43,761 nucleotides of DNA from Bifidobacterium breve (GTDB lineage Bacteria; Actinomycetota; Actinomycetes; Nanopelagicales; Nanopelagicaceae): positions 1 through 43,761 of the forward strand of contig CAMDCL010000008.1 of the NCBI GenBank assembly GCA_945890205.1, read 5' to 3'. Shown here one piece after another: positions 1-8,861 of this stretch. Positions within the stretch are counted from its first letter, which is position 1; every line of letters starts with the position of its first letter. The notes under the pieces are model-generated. The model did not search any database. It had not been told where the DNA came from and worked only from the letters and a program-made list of their open reading frames with translations. The translations under genes and the position numbers were made by a program.

Positions 1-30
1 GGCAAGGGCCACAAGGGTTCACGCCACTAA
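1..30 (+). CDS. 3' end of an unidentified gene (partial)
   Basis: Only the last nine codons and a TAA stop are inside the window. They read G-K-G-H-K-G-S-R-H, a basic glycine-rich tail of the kind found at the C-terminus of RNA-binding proteins such as DEAD-box helicases. An intrinsic terminator follows 33 nt after the stop, which supports this being a real gene end. The family cannot be decided from nine residues. Confidence 0.45.
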   Translation, partial: GKGHKGSRH

Positions 31-63
31 CCTGTTCATTACTTCCTCCTAAGAAGTGAAAAG

Positions 64-97
64 ACCCGCCACGTGAGCAATCACTTGGCGGGTTTTT
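64..97 (+). terminator. Rho-independent terminator
   Basis: A 13-bp stem with one mismatch (acccgccacgtga pairing with tcacttggcgggt) closes a GCAA tetraloop and runs into TTTTT. It ends the gene whose 3' end is at the left edge of the window and separates it from rpiB. Confidence 0.85.
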
Positions 98-121
98 CAA
101 TTCCCGTGGCAAGATGCGCGT

Positions 122-577
122 ATGCGTATTCATATTGGTAGCGATCACGCCGGTTTAGAGTTAAAGGCAGCTCTCATTGAGTACCTGCAGAGCAAGGGCC
201 ACGATGTAAAGGATCATGGGCCACACGAGTATGACGCGGTAGATGATTACCCAGATTTTTGTATCCCAGCAGCGATCGCAACCGTTGCAGATCCAGCATC
301 GCTGGGAATTGTTCTGGGTGGCTCTGGAAATGGTGAACAAATCGCTGCCAATAAGGTTAAAGGTGTGCGAGCAGTGCTTGCCTGGAGCGTAGAGACTGCA
401 AAATTAGGCCGGGATCACAACAATGCAAATGTTGTTGGAATCGGCGGGCGGATGCACTCAATTGAGGATTGCAAAGCGATTATCGATGCCTTTATCGAGA
501 CACCCTTTTCACATGATGAGCGCCATGTTCGCAGAATTAACAAGATCGTAAAGTATGAAGAAGAAGGTTCGCTCTAA
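122..577 (+). CDS. rpiB: Ribose-5-phosphate isomerase B
   Basis: Interconverts ribose 5-phosphate and ribulose 5-phosphate in the cytosolic pentose phosphate pathway. The 151-aa length is normal for RpiB/LacAB proteins. The N-terminus carries the SDHAG motif (residues 7-11), followed by the GGSGNGE phosphate and active-site loop near 66-72 and the RDHNNANV segment near 97-104. The glutamate of GSGNGE is the catalytic base in mycobacterial-type RpiB, which lacks the cysteine used by the E. coli enzyme; that is family knowledge. There is no clear Shine-Dalgarno sequence, but CAAGAT lies 6 nt before the ATG and could be a -10 hexamer of a leaderless transcript. The 3' end overlaps the convergent trmB by 4 nt. 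Confidence 0.95.
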   Translation: MRIHIGSDHAGLELKAALIEYLQSKGHDVKDHGPHEYDAVDDYPDFCIPAAIATVADPASLGIVLGGSGNGEQIAANKVKGVRAVLAWSVETAKLGRDHNNANVVGIGGRMHSIEDCKAIIDAFIETPFSHDERHVRRINKIVKYEEEGSL

Positions 578-1233
578 GCCTTTTTGTACATCATGTCATT
601 AACGGCATGGTCTTTATCGATTCCTTGACCTTCAAAACGTGTCACTGGTCGCCATTCCGGTTTATCAATGACTCCCCCAGTAAACAAGGTTGATGTCGCA
701 AACACCTCTTGGATGCTGAGTGCATATGGCACCCAATCCGTTGCAATATGAATAAATCCACCTTGCTTTAGTTTGGGGTGAATTAAAGCCAAGAAGCCTT
801 CGTTGACGATGCGTCGCTTATTGTGTTTTTTCTTCGGCCATGGATCTGGAAAGAAGAGATGGATTCCATCCAATGATTCATCGGCGATCATGTGCTGCAA
901 AACCACATGAACATCCTCTTCAATAACTTTTAGGTTTGTTAAATCATTGTCAACAATACGGGCTAACAACTTCCCAATTCCTGGTGGATGAACATCAATA
1001 GCGATGTATCCATTGTTGGGGTGAGCCTTAGCAATGATTGCGGTGGCCTCTCCCATTCCAAAACCGATCTCTAAGATCACCTTGTCACTGGTTGGGAAAA
1101 GGGCTGGGATATCGATGTACTCCTGTTTGAACTCGATTCCATGAACCCTTTGCAGGGCATCCTTTGCTAATCGCTGGGCATCTGTAATTCGGGAGCCGCG
1201 GATACTGTAGCTACGTACCGATGGGCGTTCCAT
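574..1233 (-). CDS. trmB: tRNA (guanine-N7-)-methyltransferase
   Basis: Uses S-adenosylmethionine to make 7-methylguanosine at position 46 of tRNAs. At 219 aa it has the normal TrmB length. The SAM-binding glycine motif EIGFGMGEAT lies near residues 55-64, and the family signature FPDPWPKKKHNKRR lies near 128-141. The ATG at 1233 is preceded at 6 nt by CACAGT, a possible -10 hexamer. The gene is divergent from pepN and its 3' end overlaps rpiB by 4 nt. Confidence 0.95.
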   Translation of the reverse strand: MERPSVRSYSIRGSRITDAQRLAKDALQRVHGIEFKQEYIDIPALFPTSDKVILEIGFGMGEATAIIAKAHPNNGYIAIDVHPPGIGKLLARIVDNDLTNLKVIEEDVHVVLQHMIADESLDGIHLFFPDPWPKKKHNKRRIVNEGFLALIHPKLKQGGFIHIATDWVPYALSIQEVFATSTLFTGGVIDKPEWRPVTRFEGQGIDKDHAVNDMMYKKA

Positions 1234-1290
1234 GGGGCAACTGTGTCATGGTTGGATAAGAACCTACAAAATCACCGAGGGAGTCAACAA

Positions 1291-3828
1291 GTGCCAGGTC
1301 TAAATTTGAGCCGTGCGGAAGCAAAAGAGCGTGCCGATCATCTCTATGTAAATAGTTATGTGGTCACCCTCGATGTAACAAAGGGCGAGGAAACCTTTTA
1401 CTCAAAGTCTGAGGTTTCATTCACATGTAATAAGCCTGGCTATGCAACCTTTATCGATGCTGTTGGTCGCTCAGTTATAAGTGCAACCCTTAATGGTGTT
1501 GCCGTAGATACAAGCAACTTTGATGGCGAGAGTATCTTCCTAACAAATTTAGCGGCAGATAATCTCTTGGTGATTGAGATTGAAGCTGAATACTCCAAAT
1601 CTGGAGAAGGGTTGCAGCGTTCAGTTGATCCATCTGATGGAGAGATTTACCTGTACTCACAAGGTGAGACCGCTCATATTCGCAATATGTTTCCTTGCTT
1701 TGATCAGCCAGCGCTGAAGGCAACATTTTCATTAACAGTTACAACGCCAGGACATTGGGAAGCGGTTTCAAACAACCCAGTTGAGTCAAAGGTTGCAAAG
1801 GGCGATCTCGTTGAATGGAAGTTCTCAACAACCCCACGCATCGCAACTTATCTTGATGCGCTCATTGCCGGTCCTTACTCATCAATTCACGATGTTTACA
1901 AGGGTCAAAAGGAGATCCCACTAGGAATTTACTGTCGCAAATCAATGATGCAGTACCTAGATCCTGAAGATATCTTCTTAATTACCAAGCAGGGTTTTGA
2001 GTACTTTGAAAAGACATTTGGTTTGGCGTATCCATTTGAAAAGTACGACCAGATCGCTGTAGTTGACTTTAACTTTGGTGCTATGGAAAACGCAGGCGCA
2101 GTTACCTTCCGCGAAGATGTTTTGGTATTCCGCAGCCATATGCCAGATAAGGCATACCTTTCACGTGCAAACACAATCCTGCACGAGATGGCGCACATGT
2201 GGTTTGGTGACATGGTCACGATGTCATGGTGGGATGATCTTTGGCTCAATGAATCATTTGCTGAATGGTCTTCATACTTAGCGCTATCTGAGGCAACACG
2301 TTCCAAGGGTGCATGGTCTGAGTTCAACTCTGCTCGAAAGAACTGGGCATACCGTCAAGATCAACTCTCATCTACCCACCCCATCATCGCCGACATGGTT
2401 GATATGGAGGCGGTTAACGCCAACTTTGATGGAATCACATATGCAAAGGGAGCATCGGTGCTGCACCAATTGGTTGCACATGTTGGACGTCCACAATTTA
2501 TCGCTGCTCTTCAAAAGTACTTTGCAAAGCATGCGTGGGGAAATACAACTCTCGAAGATCTTCTAGTCGAGTTAGAGGCATCAAGCGGTCGCAAACTAGA
2601 TAGCTGGGTAAGCACATGGCTACAAACTGCGGGTGTAAACACATTGCGACCATCCCTTGAAATTGATGGCGATGTCTACAAGAAGGTCACTATTAACCAA
2701 GAAGCGCCACTTGTTCCTGAAGGCTCTAAGGAGCTTCGCCCCCATCGTTTAGCGGTTGGTTTATATGACATCAAGGGTGACTCATTACAACTTCGCAAGA
2801 GCGTTGAGCTCGATGTTGTTGGAGCCTCAACGGTTGTTACAGAGCTTGCAGGCCAGAAGGTTGCAGATCTACTGCTGATCAATGATCGCGACCTTTCATA
2901 TGCAAAGTTGCGTTTTGATGAGCGCTCCATTGCAACTCTCAAGACCCACCTAGGTAAGTTTGATGATGCATTAGCCCGCGCACTGTGCTGGGCATCTATT
3001 TGGGATATGCATCGCGATGCTGAGATATCTTCAGCAGATTTCATCGAAATTGCTCTCAACGGTCTGGCTGGCGAAAGTGATGATGCGATCGTAAGCATTG
3101 TATTAATGCAGTTAAATACAGCGGTTGAGGCGTACTCGCAAGATTCACATCGTGATTCATACCGTGAAAAGCTGGCTGCTGGTTTGTGGACGCTACTGCA
3201 GAAAACATCTGCCGGAAGCGATCTTCAGTTACTGATCTCGCGTGCATTTGCAAACAATGCTCAAACTGCAGATCAAGGTGCAAAGATTCGTGAGCTTCTC
3301 AATGGCAATGTTGCAGGGCTAAAGGTTGATACCGATCTTCGTTGGTTCTTCCTCACCGCTCTTACCGAGCGTGGAGCGGTAACTAAGGCAGAACTTGATG
3401 CCGAACTCGCCAAGGACAACACAACCAGTGGAAATATCGCCTTTGAAACCTGTTTAGCAGCTATGCCAAACCATGAGGCAAAGGCGTATGCCTTTAACAA
3501 GGTTCTCAATGAGGACATCGTGACATCTATTAGAAGTGCATTGATCGCTGGATTCCAGCGCCCTATTCAGCGAAATCTTTTGGAGCCATTTGTGAATCTG
3601 TACTTTGATAACCTCATCAACGCTTGGGAATCTAAATCATATGAGGGTGCTGCTAAGTATGTAACTGGTTTCTATCCGACATGGATTGTGAAGCAATCAA
3701 CGGTTGATGCGACTAATGCATGGCTAAGCGGTGCTGGAAAAGATTCACCAGCTGTGCTTCGTAAACTTGTTAAAGAGTCTCAGGATGGATTAATCCGTGC
3801 CCTGAAGGTTCAAGCGCTAGATCGCTAA
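1291..3828 (+). CDS. pepN: Aminopeptidase N (M1 zinc metallopeptidase)
   Basis: Removes N-terminal residues from peptides in the cytosol. The exopeptidase motif GAMEN is at residues 263-267, and the zinc site HEMAH is at 298-302 with the third ligand Glu at 321 (19 residues after the second His), as expected for M1 gluzincins. An ERAP1-like C-terminal helical domain fills the second half. The frame is open from a GTG at 1243, but I choose the GTG at 1291: it has a strong GAGGGAG Shine-Dalgarno 7 nt upstream, and the resulting start M-P-G-L-N-L-S-R-A-E-A matches the usual actinobacterial PepN N-terminus. This gives 845 aa and leaves 57 bp for divergent promoters with trmB. Confidence 0.96.
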   Translation: MPGLNLSRAEAKERADHLYVNSYVVTLDVTKGEETFYSKSEVSFTCNKPGYATFIDAVGRSVISATLNGVAVDTSNFDGESIFLTNLAADNLLVIEIEAEYSKSGEGLQRSVDPSDGEIYLYSQGETAHIRNMFPCFDQPALKATFSLTVTTPGHWEAVSNNPVESKVAKGDLVEWKFSTTPRIATYLDALIAGPYSSIHDVYKGQKEIPLGIYCRKSMMQYLDPEDIFLITKQGFEYFEKTFGLAYPFEKYDQIAVVDFNFGAMENAGAVTFREDVLVFRSHMPDKAYLSRANTILHEMAHMWFGDMVTMSWWDDLWLNESFAEWSSYLALSEATRSKGAWSEFNSARKNWAYRQDQLSSTHPIIADMVDMEAVNANFDGITYAKGASVLHQLVAHVGRPQFIAALQKYFAKHAWGNTTLEDLLVELEASSGRKLDSWVSTWLQTAGVNTLRPSLEIDGDVYKKVTINQEAPLVPEGSKELRPHRLAVGLYDIKGDSLQLRKSVELDVVGASTVVTELAGQKVADLLLINDRDLSYAKLRFDERSIATLKTHLGKFDDALARALCWASIWDMHRDAEISSADFIEIALNGLAGESDDAIVSIVLMQLNTAVEAYSQDSHRDSYREKLAAGLWTLLQKTSAGSDLQLLISRAFANNAQTADQGAKIRELLNGNVAGLKVDTDLRWFFLTALTERGAVTKAELDAELAKDNTTSGNIAFETCLAAMPNHEAKAYAFNKVLNEDIVTSIRSALIAGFQRPIQRNLLEPFVNLYFDNLINAWESKSYEGAAKYVTGFYPTWIVKQSTVDATNAWLSGAGKDSPAVLRKLVKESQDGLIRALKVQALDR

Positions 3829-3999
3829 TTACTCGATTGTTGTAAGTGTTGATCTCTTAGCTGTTCTCGGCTTTGACATCGCATAAGCAAGAACTGAGAT
3901 CACAACAAACATCACCGTCGGAATTACAAAGAATGTGACTACGGTTTCAATTACTGAGATCTCTGGAAGCTCGACGATTGGTCCTTCATTTCTACTCAT
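3829..3999 (-). CDS. Small single-pass membrane protein (56 aa)
   Basis: This 56-aa reading frame fills the gap between pepN and the HNH gene and begins at its stop codon exactly where pepN ends. It has an acidic N-terminal stretch, one hydrophobic helix (about residues 20-41) and a basic Ser/Thr-rich tail, giving an N-out/C-in prediction by the positive-inside rule. The ATG is preceded at 6 nt by TACACT, a good -10 hexamer, consistent with a leaderless transcript as at many genes here. I cannot name a family. The promoter position, TM segment and exact packing are the support for its being real. Confidence 0.7.
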   Translation of the reverse strand: MSRNEGPIVELPEISVIETVVTFFVIPTVMFVVISVLAYAMSKPRTAKRSTLTTIE

Positions 4000-4017
4000 A
4001 GGCAAAGTGTAATTTAC

Positions 4018-4533
4018 TTATGCGGTAGCCGCAGCCACACCAAATGGCTCTAGATACTGCAGCCACCTGTGATCTGTGCGACCTGTTCCAAGAATTCTCC
4101 ATGCAGCGCCAACTGGCTCTCGCGGAAGTGTGCGCAATCGCCACCCCAACTCTTTCAACTGTTTATCTGCCTTTAAGTGATTGCACTTGTGGCAGGCTGA
4201 AACCACATTCTCCCAGTTGTGGCCACCGCCACGACTTCGAGGAATCACATGGTCAATTGAGGTCGCTGGTGCTGAACAGTAAACACAACGTCCACCATCG
4301 CGAGCAAAGATTGCACGACGAGATAATGGAACTGAGTGACGATATGGAATTCGAACAAACTTATTGAGACGAACTACAGAGGGCAATGAAATCTCGCCTC
4401 CGGAAAAACGTAAAACATCACCTGAATCTTCAACCATTGTTGCTCGATGATTAAGAACCAAAATGAGCGCACGACGATCTGTTATGACACCTAATGGTTC
4501 ATAGGTGGCATTGAGAACTAGTGTGCGCGACAT
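4018..4533 (-). CDS. HNH endonuclease family protein
   Basis: A 171-aa protein starting M-S-R-T-L-V-L-N-A-T-Y-E-P-L-G, the typical start of a conserved actinobacterial HNH family (M. tuberculosis Rv2469c occupies the equivalent place). The C-terminal half has the zinc-bound HNH core: Cys83-x2-Cys86, Asp94-His95, an Asn-rich GGGHNWENV segment, then Cys114-x2-Cys117. The frame is open further upstream, but the ATG at 4533 has GGGAG 7 nt before it and matches the family N-terminus. The cellular role of this family is not established to my knowledge; it is unlikely to be a restriction enzyme because no methylase is nearby. Divergent from the MscS gene. Confidence 0.88.
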   Translation of the reverse strand: MSRTLVLNATYEPLGVITDRRALILVLNHRATMVEDSGDVLRFSGGEISLPSVVRLNKFVRIPYRHSVPLSRRAIFARDGGRCVYCSAPATSIDHVIPRSRGGGHNWENVVSACHKCNHLKADKQLKELGWRLRTLPREPVGAAWRILGTGRTDHRWLQYLEPFGVAAATA

Positions 4534-4653
4534 AAATCGCTCCCGATCTGGCGCGTGGCTCGCGCCGATTGGTTTATCTTGCCTCAAAACACCCGACCGC
4601 GTGGGTATTGAAGAGCGGTATTTAGGTGACAATTTGGATAAGGTCTGGAGATT

Positions 4654-5202
4654 ATGAGCGACTCTGTGCGTGAATTCTTGGACTGGATAGCGGGCACTCC
4701 CCTTCGGGTGCTGACCATCCTGGTTGCCGCGGCCCTGATTCAATACTTCGGCTCTCGCGCTATAGCTCGAGCGATGCAGAAGTTAGCCTCAGTTGATCTG
4801 GTCCCAGGTCCTCGCAACATCGTTGCCCGTCAAAGAGAGCGCGCCAGCACCATTGGTGGAGTTTTATCGGCAACCCTTAAAGCGACAACATGGATCGTCG
4901 CAACGGCGATGGCACTTGGTGAGTTTGGTTTTGATTTAGGACCGCTGATCGCATCCGCCGGTATCGTCGGTGTTGCCTTAGGTCTTGGTGCACAGACCCT
5001 GGTTCGAGATATTTTATCTGGAATCTTTATGTTGATTGAGGATCAGTACGGAGTCGGTGATACGGTTTCAGTTTTAGAGGTAGAAGGTGTTGTCGAAAAG
5101 GTTGGTCTGCGAGTTACAACTGTTCGTGATGGTCAAGGAACTCTGTGGTACTTACGCAATGGTGAAATTCTTAAGGTTGGAAATCAATCTCAATCTGGTT
5201 GA
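4654..5202 (+). CDS. Short MscS-family mechanosensitive channel-like protein
   Basis: MscS proteins form heptameric inner-membrane channels that open under hypo-osmotic shock. This 182-aa protein has three hydrophobic segments (about 15-35, 66-90 and 96-121). The last is the glycine/alanine-rich pore helix TM3 ([14 protein letters not shown]), followed by the conserved [21 protein letters not shown] and most of the beta domain. It stops right after the [10 protein letters not shown] segment, so the C-terminal alpha/beta cage present in E. coli MscS (286 aa) is missing. The downstream sequence belongs to convergent glbO (13-nt overlap), so there is no hidden remainder. GGAG lies 3 nt before the ATG, closer than usual. 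Confidence 0.85.
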   Translation: MSDSVREFLDWIAGTPLRVLTILVAAALIQYFGSRAIARAMQKLASVDLVPGPRNIVARQRERASTIGGVLSATLKATTWIVATAMALGEFGFDLGPLIASAGIVGVALGLGAQTLVRDILSGIFMLIEDQYGVGDTVSVLEVEGVVEKVGLRVTTVRDGQGTLWYLRNGEILKVGNQSQSG

Positions 5203-5564
5203 TTAACCATCGAATTAGCTGCCATCTCTAGATAGCCCCATAGCTCGCCCTTTAGCTCTGGATCAATCTCTACTCCAGCTACCGCTTGATGCATTGCATT
5301 GAGCCATGCATCGCGGGCTTCAGTAGTAATTAGAAATTGTGCATGCCGCATTCGAAGCCGAGGATGACCACGATTTTCTTGATATGTGCTTGGTCCGCCC
5401 CAATACTGTTCTAAAAACCATTGCAACCGTTGCGCAGCACCCTTCATATCGCTTTCAGGGTACATCGGGCGCAAGATTGGATCTGTCGCGACGACGGCAT
5501 AAAACTGTGAAACTAAGTCAGCGAAGAACTTTTCTCCGCCTACCTGTTCATAAAAAGTGCTCAC
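5190..5564 (-). CDS. glbO: Group II truncated hemoglobin
   Basis: Small haem protein that binds O2/NO, of the GlbO (trHbO) class. The 124-aa chain has Tyr22 (B10) in the FY pair, Tyr35 at the expected CD1 position, the proximal His74 in RMRHAQF and Trp87 (G8), which is the hallmark of group II. The start is GTG, and its GTGA overlap with the TGA of the upstream MFS gene suggests translational coupling. The 3' end overlaps the convergent MscS gene by 13 nt. In M. tuberculosis glbO also neighbours an alpha-glucosidase and the HNH gene. Confidence 0.94.
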   Translation of the reverse strand: MSTFYEQVGGEKFFADLVSQFYAVVATDPILRPMYPESDMKGAAQRLQWFLEQYWGGPSTYQENRGHPRLRMRHAQFLITTEARDAWLNAMHQAVAGVEIDPELKGELWGYLEMAANSMVNQPD

Positions 5565-6805
5565 TGAAGAACAATACTGTCATCACTTGATTGCGGTGTG
5601 GATTTAAATTTGACAGACATAAGGCCCAGCGCTGCTACAGGTATTGCGGCGGCAAAACAAAGCCAGCCATAGCTAAGTGTTCCGATGATTACTCCGGCTA
5701 GTGCGCCCCCACCAGCACCTGCAAGGTTCATAACCAAATCACTTGCTCCCTGAGATGATGCTTTGAAAGTTGGTTCTACACTCTCTGAAAGAAATGCTGA
5801 TCCTGCGATCAAGGTGCAGGACCATCCCAGCCCTAGTAAAAACAGGCCAAGCCCCAATGTGTAGGCATCATCTGCACGCGCAAACCCTGAAATTACTGTT
5901 GATAGCAAAAGGGTAATCACTCCGATTTGGATTACCCGAACACGACCTAAGCGATCGCTGAGCGCACCAACAAGTGGAGAAAAGGCGTACATACCTAATA
6001 CGTGAATACTGATGACTAAACCAATAATTGTAAGAGTTACATCAACATGAGCCATATGCACTGGTGTCATTACCATTACAGAGACCATAGCGACATGTCC
6101 AATAGCAATTGAAAGGATTGCAAAGAGCGCTTTCGGATTATTTCTAATATGGGTTAGAGCTTTCTTGGTCGAACCCTTGTGCTTTTGCTTGAGGCTCTCT
6201 TTATTTGCAACCAGGTATGGATCAGGTCTTAGAAAGATTGCGATAACAACCGCTGCTAACGCCAAAGTCACCGCTGAAATCAGGTACGGCCCAACTAAGC
6301 GAGGTAGCCCAAGGTTTTCAGCGAGATTGCCTGAAGGTTGCATTAAGTTTGGTCCTGTAACCGCCCCAATAGTTGAACCCCACACAACAAATGAGAGTTG
6401 CTTTGCTCTACTTTGATCCGTTGCTAAATCAATCGCAGCAAACCGTGCTTGATACCCTGCAGCAGCAGCTGCTCCAACTAGGAAAGTTCCCATGAGCATT
6501 AAGAAAATATTGCGCTGTGATCCACCAAGAATTGCTAAGAGTGAACCGATCACACCTGCGGTGTAACCAACTGATAAAGCTAATCTGCGCCCACCACGTG
6601 CGGTCAAACGTGCTAGTGGTAGAGCAAGTGCTGCAGCGCCAAGGACAGCACTGGTCTGGGCTAGCCCTGCAAGAGTTTCAGAGTTTGTAATAGAAGAGAC
6701 AAGTAAGGATCCTGCTGCAACTGTGCCAGCAACTCCGACCCCGCTTAAAACCTGTGCTGTAGCCAAAGTCCGAACAACTTTGTGTTGCAGCGCTGTATTA
6801 GGCAT
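5561..6805 (-). CDS. Major facilitator superfamily transporter
   Basis: A 414-aa polytopic membrane protein with about 12 hydrophobic helices. An MFS loop motif appears between helices 2 and 3 ([11 protein letters not shown] region) and its copy in the second half is [11 protein letters not shown]. Substrate is unknown; it is probably a drug/metabolite efflux-type permease. The frame is open to a TTG at 6826, but the ATG at 6805 forms a TAATG overlap with the alpha-glucosidase stop, as at neighbouring junctions, so that start is chosen. Its stop overlaps the glbO start. The gene lies between a glucosidase and a globin in one translationally coupled run. Confidence 0.88.
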   Translation of the reverse strand: MPNTALQHKVVRTLATAQVLSGVGVAGTVAAGSLLVSSITNSETLAGLAQTSAVLGAAALALPLARLTARGGRRLALSVGYTAGVIGSLLAILGGSQRNIFLMLMGTFLVGAAAAAGYQARFAAIDLATDQSRAKQLSFVVWGSTIGAVTGPNLMQPSGNLAENLGLPRLVGPYLISAVTLALAAVVIAIFLRPDPYLVANKESLKQKHKGSTKKALTHIRNNPKALFAILSIAIGHVAMVSVMVMTPVHMAHVDVTLTIIGLVISIHVLGMYAFSPLVGALSDRLGRVRVIQIGVITLLLSTVISGFARADDAYTLGLGLFLLGLGWSCTLIAGSAFLSESVEPTFKASSQGASDLVMNLAGAGGGALAGVIIGTLSYGWLCFAAAIPVAALGLMSVKFKSTPQSSDDSIVLQ

Positions 6806-8481
6806 TAAGGAACCAGCCGCAACCAAACAGCTGTATCAGTTGGCAATGTGTGTCCAATTACAGGACCACTAGCAACCAATATCTGACTATTACTTGGAAG
6901 TTGAATGGGTGCACCAAAGTTGATGTAGCAGGCAAAATCTCCGGGACGTTCAAATGCAACAACATTCTTACCCGCTTCAATCCACTCCATCGGACCATCA
7001 CCAAGTCCTGGCTCCTGCTTTCGCAGCGCCAACGCTTCGCGGTACATAGAAAGTGTTGAACCTTCGACACCATCTTGGCTATCTACTGAGTACTTGCCCC
7101 ACCATGAAGATTGTGGCAACCAAGCCTGATCAGGCTTTAAGGAATCATTTGTTGAAAAACCAAATGCACCCTTGGGATCAGATGACCAAGGAATTGGAAC
7201 ACGACATCCATCGCGACCGCGATCTTGATATCCACTCATCTTCCATCGTGGATCGGTTAAACGATCCTCTGGAATATCACGAACCTCTGGAACCGCTAAC
7301 TCTTCACCCTGGTACAGATAAGTTCCACCAGGTAGCGCCAAGGTCATCAAGGTTGCACTGCGAGCGCGCAGAGTTCCGCGTGCAATATTGAGCTTGCTTG
7401 GATCACCTTGGCGAGACAGGGTTGTATCACCATGATTTGTTAGTCCTAGATCTAAGCGGTCTACTGAACGCACAACATCGTGGTTGTTAAATACCCACGA
7501 AGTAGGAGCGCCAACTTCAGCTAAAGCATCGATTGAGTTATCAATCTTCTTTCGAATCTCTGCTGCATCCCACAAGGTAGTAAGCATTTCAAAGTTAAAA
7601 GAGTTCTGAAGCTCATCTGAACGTACATAACGGGCGATGCGTGATGCTGGGCTTACCCACGCCTCTGCAACAGCCATGCGATCTCCTGAGTATGAATCAA
7701 AAATCTTGCGCCATGAACGATAGATCTCGTGCACACCCTCTTGATCCCAGAACGGCTTGTGCTCAGTTCCAAGCATTGATGCTGCTGGATCCTTTCTAAT
7801 ATCTGGCAATCCTGCCTCTTTAACCATTCCGTGGGCAACATCGATGCGGAATCCATCAACACCACGATCTAGCCAAAACTTCAAAACATCTTCAAGATGT
7901 TTACGGACTTCGGGGTTTTCCCAATTCAAATCTGGTTGTTCAACTGCAAAAAGGTGTAAGTACCACTGACCAGGTTTTCCATCAGCTTCGATAACACGCT
8001 CCCAGGCAGGACCACCGAAGACAGCCTCCCAGTTGTTTGGTGGAAGATCTCCATTAGGCCCCTTGCCATCACGGAACATGTAACGATCACGTTCCTTTGA
8101 TCCTGGCTTTGCAGCCATCGCTTCCTTAAACCACTTGTGATCACTTGAGGTGTGGTTAGGAACAATGTCCACAATTAACTTAATTCCACAATCATGAGCA
8201 TCTTTAATCAACTGCTCGGCTTGAGCCAGAGTTCCATAATCAGGTTCGATATCCATGTAATCAGAGACGTCATAGCCATGATCATGTTGTGGAGATGGAT
8301 ACCAAGGCGAAATCCAAATCGCATCAATTCCTAAAGACTTCAGGTAAGGAAGACGAGAGCGAATACCTTCTACATCGCCGATGCCATCCCCATTTGAATC
8401 TGCAAATGAACGTGGGTAGATCTGGTAGGTAACCGCATCTCTCCACCAAGGGCGCTCTGCGCGTGAAGCGATCTGTGCCAT
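6805..8481 (-). CDS. aglA: GH13 alpha-glucosidase (oligo-1,6/alpha-1,4 type)
   Basis: Cytosolic glycoside hydrolase releasing glucose from short alpha-glucans such as maltose or isomaltose. The 558-aa protein has the GH13 (beta/alpha)8 signatures: QIYPRSFADSNGDGIGD near 20-36, DIVPNHTS at 105-112, nucleophile Asp214 in GFRIDV, acid/base Glu273 in VAEAW, and His334-Asp335 in FNNHD. Val after the nucleophile is the residue reported for isomaltase-type enzymes, so linkage preference is open. There is no signal peptide. A GAGGAGAAG Shine-Dalgarno precedes the ATG, which follows the thioesterase stop by 2 nt. A paralogue lies at 33750-35357. It corresponds in position to M. tuberculosis Rv2471. 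Confidence 0.93.
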   Translation of the reverse strand: MAQIASRAERPWWRDAVTYQIYPRSFADSNGDGIGDVEGIRSRLPYLKSLGIDAIWISPWYPSPQHDHGYDVSDYMDIEPDYGTLAQAEQLIKDAHDCGIKLIVDIVPNHTSSDHKWFKEAMAAKPGSKERDRYMFRDGKGPNGDLPPNNWEAVFGGPAWERVIEADGKPGQWYLHLFAVEQPDLNWENPEVRKHLEDVLKFWLDRGVDGFRIDVAHGMVKEAGLPDIRKDPAASMLGTEHKPFWDQEGVHEIYRSWRKIFDSYSGDRMAVAEAWVSPASRIARYVRSDELQNSFNFEMLTTLWDAAEIRKKIDNSIDALAEVGAPTSWVFNNHDVVRSVDRLDLGLTNHGDTTLSRQGDPSKLNIARGTLRARSATLMTLALPGGTYLYQGEELAVPEVRDIPEDRLTDPRWKMSGYQDRGRDGCRVPIPWSSDPKGAFGFSTNDSLKPDQAWLPQSSWWGKYSVDSQDGVEGSTLSMYREALALRKQEPGLGDGPMEWIEAGKNVVAFERPGDFACYINFGAPIQLPSNSQILVASGPVIGHTLPTDTAVWLRLVP

Positions 8482-8483
8482 TG

Positions 8484-8861
8484 TTACTTCTCCTCTTCAA
8501 GGTATGTATTGAGGAAATCACGCTCAGCATCATTGATAGGCCTTGATTTCTTTGTCTCTAGTGAAACAGTTACCTGCACCGTTTTGATTCGAGCAAGTAG
8601 CTCCTGACCATTTTTCATCTCATAAGTGACGCCAAATGATGAGTTTCCAATTTTATTGACCCAAATCTCTACATCAATGTAAATATCACCGGTGTAGATC
8701 GGTGCGATGAAATCAACTTCGGCGCGAGCAACAACCATCTCGATCATCTTGGACCATGCAAAACGTGCCTCTTGTGCATAGATCAAATAGGTGGCGTTGT
8801 TTACATGACCAAAAGCATCTAGATCGCCCCAACGCACATACTGCTTGTTTTGATACCTCAT
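8484..8861 (-). CDS. Acyl-CoA thioesterase (4HBT hotdog fold)
   Basis: A 125-aa hotdog protein of the YbgC/FcbC-like 4-hydroxybenzoyl-CoA thioesterase group. The active-site motif D-L-D-A-F-G-H-V-N-N-A-T-Y at residues 13-25 contains the catalytic Asp15 expected in this class. The substrate acyl group is unknown. The ATG overlaps the ettA stop by one base (TAATG) and the glucosidase follows after 2 nt, so the three genes are probably cotranscribed and coupled. A thioesterase near ettA is also found in mycobacteria (Rv2475c/Rv2477c region). Confidence 0.88.
   Translation of the reverse strand: MRYQNKQYVRWGDLDAFGHVNNATYLIYAQEARFAWSKMIEMVVARAEVDFIAPIYTGDIYIDVEIWVNKIGNSSFGVTYEMKNGQELLARIKTVQVTVSLETKKSRPINDAERDFLNTYLEEEK

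Noticed and set aside
1929-2327. 132-aa minus-strand frame inside pepN
   Set aside because: Antisense to the GAMEN/HEMAH region of a clear PepN; composition is that of a frame shadow.
4018-4533. HNH gene as part of a restriction or defence system
   Set aside because: The family is a conserved actinobacterial housekeeping-neighbourhood gene, with no methylase or other defence gene nearby.
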